Positions 62,157 to 64,000 of a DNA stretch of 64,000 bases are shown piece after piece; within the stretch, counting starts at the first letter, position 1, and each line of letters starts with the position of its first letter. The notes under the pieces are model-generated. The model had not been told where the DNA came from, ran no database searches, and saw only the letters and a program-made list of their open reading frames with translations. The DNA comes from Aquitalea sp. LB_tupeE (GTDB lineage: Bacteria > Pseudomonadota > Gammaproteobacteria > Burkholderiales > Chromobacteriaceae). The position numbers were made by a program, and so were the translations under genes. The DNA is taken from assembly GCF_013391415.1 (NCBI RefSeq), contig NZ_JACAXB010000026.1:1-64000 (forward strand), given 5' to 3'.

Positions 62157-64000
62157 ATGCAAAACAATAATCGCAGGACACTATTAGGGACATGGACCAG
62201 GCTGAGCAGCACCTTGCTGCTGGGGGGCGGACTAAGTGGGGTGTGCTTGCCACTGTGGGCAGCGGAAGTCAGCAATGGCATTACCACCATCAAACCGGAA
62301 CTGGGTGAGGCCCGGTTGCTGGATGTGGGGGCCGCCACCTTGTCCCTGCGTGGCTGGCTGGGCGTCGGAACGGTGATCCGTGCGGCCAATCCTGACCCGG
62401 CGCTGATCAATGGCCCGTCAATGAATACCCTGAACGATGGTGATCAGAACTATCGTTCCGGGGATGCGGTTTCCACTGCCATCGAAAGCTATGTGCAGAC
62501 CGACCTGCAATACCAGGGCCTTGGGCTGAGGCTGGCTGGCAAGGCCTGGTATGACTACACCCAGGCACAGCAATCCGTGTTGCATGGCAATGTGCCTAAC
62601 CACTACCAGTCTGGCGCGCCCTTGAGCGATGAAGGCTTTGTGCCTTTGGGCCGTTTTGGCAACGTGGTGCTGGATGATGCCTATGTGTATGGCAATACCC
62701 AGCTGGCTGCTTATCCCTTGCAGTTACGCGCTGGCCGGCAAACCATTCCCTGGGGAAGCCCGACTGCTGGCGGCATGCTGTCCCAGGTGAATGCCATTGA
62801 TTATGCGGCTCTTGGCCGCGCCAGTTCGGTGGCTGCCGAGGCAGGTATCCCGGACTGGGCCGTCTACGGCAAGTTGGACCTCAGCGAGCGGCTGACTCTG
62901 GATGCTTTCTACCAGTTCGCCTTTGCCCCCAATGTCTATCCCGGTTGCGGCACGTTTTACTCGACTGGCGATTATGTTCAGCCAGGTTGCAACCAGCTCA
63001 CCTTGAATGGTGCCTTGTTATCGGCCATTACCCACCGCAACATCAGCACCAGTGACGCACAGGCGCTGGGCAATGCGCTGGATTATGTCGGTCGGGCTCC
63101 AGACCGTCTGCCATCTGGCGGGCAATACGGTGCCGGCTTGCACTATTTGCTGGCTGGGGTGGGCAGGTTCGGTCTTTATGCGGCCAATATCGACAGCAAG
63201 GTGGGGTATACCGGTGTGCAACACAATAGTGCGGGCGTGTTGACGCCCTTGTTGGCCAATACTGGCCAGGCCCAGGCCACCGGGCTGAGCAGCCAGTATT
63301 ACCGTAGTTATCCGGCGAATCTGCACTTGTTTGTGCTGAATTTTGCCAGCCGCCTGCCAGACCAGACCGGAGTATACGCCGAACTGGGCTATATTCCTGA
63401 TCAGCCGCTGGCCTGGAATGGTGCGGACTTCCTTAACGGCCTGTTGCTGGGGCGTGGCCCGCTGGCGCGCTTGAGCAAGCTGCCAGCAGGGGCAAGCGCG
63501 GACGGTTACGACCGTTATCAGGTGATGAACTTCAGTCTGGGGGCGCAACGACCGCTGGGCAAACTGCTTGGTGGCGAGTTCAAGCTGGCGGCCGAACTTG
63601 GCTTCAAGCATGTGTTTTCCCTGCCAGACCCGGCTGTGATGCGTTATGGGCGTGCGGGCTGGGGCATGGCGGCCAGTCAGGCCTATACCAGTTGCAGCGG
63701 CGATGCCAATACCTGCAGGCTGGACGGTTTCATCACCAGCAATGCCTGGGCTGCTCGCTTGCGTCTGGAGGCGCGCTATGCCACGCGCTGGCCAGACCTT
63801 ACACTGACCCCGTCACTGACCTTGGGCCAGGATGTGCGCGGCTATTCCTACGATGGCCAATACTCGCAAGGCCGCTTCAGTACCTTGCTTGGCCTGGCAC
63901 TGAATATGGGGCGTGATTACCAGATTGACCTTGGCTATCTGCGTACCGGGGGCGGTGATTACAATCTGCTGCGTGACCGCAGCCTGGTTTCCCTGGGGTT
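62157..64000 (+). CDS. DUF1302 outer-membrane protein (partial)
   Basis: At least 614 residues, cut by the window end. A signal peptide (about 1-35, ending near LPLWAAE) is followed by DUF1302 hallmarks: AGRQTIPWGSPTAGG (matching GRQxxxWGES), VNAIDYAALGRASS, a TLDAFYQF strand and a PGCGTFYSTGDYVQPGC disulfide-like loop. DUF1302 proteins are predicted beta-barrels often paired with DUF1329 lipoproteins and linked to lipid or hydrophobic substrate uptake. No stop codon interrupts the frame. Confidence 0.85.
   Translation, partial: MQNNNRRTLLGTWTRLSSTLLLGGGLSGVCLPLWAAEVSNGITTIKPELGEARLLDVGAATLSLRGWLGVGTVIRAANPDPALINGPSMNTLNDGDQNYRSGDAVSTAIESYVQTDLQYQGLGLRLAGKAWYDYTQAQQSVLHGNVPNHYQSGAPLSDEGFVPLGRFGNVVLDDAYVYGNTQLAAYPLQLRAGRQTIPWGSPTAGGMLSQVNAIDYAALGRASSVAAEAGIPDWAVYGKLDLSERLTLDAFYQFAFAPNVYPGCGTFYSTGDYVQPGCNQLTLNGALLSAITHRNISTSDAQALGNALDYVGRAPDRLPSGGQYGAGLHYLLAGVGRFGLYAANIDSKVGYTGVQHNSAGVLTPLLANTGQAQATGLSSQYYRSYPANLHLFVLNFASRLPDQTGVYAELGYIPDQPLAWNGADFLNGLLLGRGPLARLSKLPAGASADGYDRYQVMNFSLGAQRPLGKLLGGEFKLAAELGFKHVFSLPDPAVMRYGRAGWGMAASQAYTSCSGDANTCRLDGFITSNAWAARLRLEARYATRWPDLTLTPSLTLGQDVRGYSYDGQYSQGRFSTLLGLALNMGRDYQIDLGYLRTGGGDYNLLRDRSLVSLG

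Noticed and set aside
1-64000. CRISPR arrays, tRNA, rRNA, insertion sequences or prophage
   Set aside because: No regularly spaced repeats, RNA gene signatures, transposase or integrase genes were recognised by eye; a dedicated scan could still find a small RNA.

Overview
The window looks like chromosome from a betaproteobacterium of the order Neisseriales, most like Chromobacteriaceae (Aquitalea, Chromobacterium or Vogesella type). The reasons are the moderately high GC content, the cmk-rpsA-ihfB-lapA-lapB-pyrF-ugd-rfaE-hldD-cysM block, an EarP/EF-P pair with Arg32 in EF-P, and the adc-bdhA-patatin group. This is inferred from gene content only. No rRNA, tRNA, CRISPR array, insertion sequence or prophage was seen.

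Region by region. (1) 25-12007, minus strand: a type VI secretion operon read tssB-C-A-F-G-J-E-K-L, then a compact TssM-like/OmpA protein, then hcp, ending at a terminator. ClpV, VgrG and a full-length TssM are not in the window. (2) 12210-14178, plus: arsR-arsC-acr3 arsenic resistance, with a 24-bp palindrome on the arsR promoter and start codon and a 15-bp tandem repeat that builds the ArsC N-terminus. (3) 14257-17108, minus: a PuuB-like amine oxidoreductase, its XRE-cupin regulator, a YciH/SUI1 protein and an unrecognised 52-residue ORF. (4) 17244-21141, minus: a GPH sugar symporter and a GH3 glycosidase. (5) 21260-27975: fruB (EIIA-HPr-EI)-fruK-fruA on the minus strand and a divergent LacI-family regulator, with two matching operator-like sites between them. 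(6) 28034-31691: a LysR/MFS divergent pair, cytochrome b561 and a MazG-like protein. (7) 31827-43019: core genes aroA, cmk, rpsA, ihfB, lapAB, pyrF, ugd, rfaE, hldD and cysM, mostly translation, nucleotide and LPS-core functions. (8) 43093-45934, minus: patatin, 3-hydroxybutyrate dehydrogenase and acetoacetate decarboxylase. (9) 46216-56447: zapE, dinB, earP-efp, a large AsmA-like (DUF748) protein and a class II (B12-dependent) ribonucleotide reductase. (10) 56684-64000: a NarL-type response regulator divergent from a REC-EAL protein, a DMT permease/LysR pair, an MFS exporter behind a long inverted repeat, and a DUF1302 outer-membrane protein cut by the window end.

How the parts fit. Most of the window is ordinary chromosome. 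The most notable signals are regulatory and architectural: operators placed exactly on predicted promoters (ars, fru, T6SS, the 60.6-kb MFS), the ArsC repeat with five in-frame ATGs, a TssM-like/OmpA chimera, a structured intergenic element between fruK and fruA, an internal duplication in the C-terminal part of NrdJ, and a RocA/RocR-like regulator pair with no sensor kinase beside it. I saw no convincing wholly new system.
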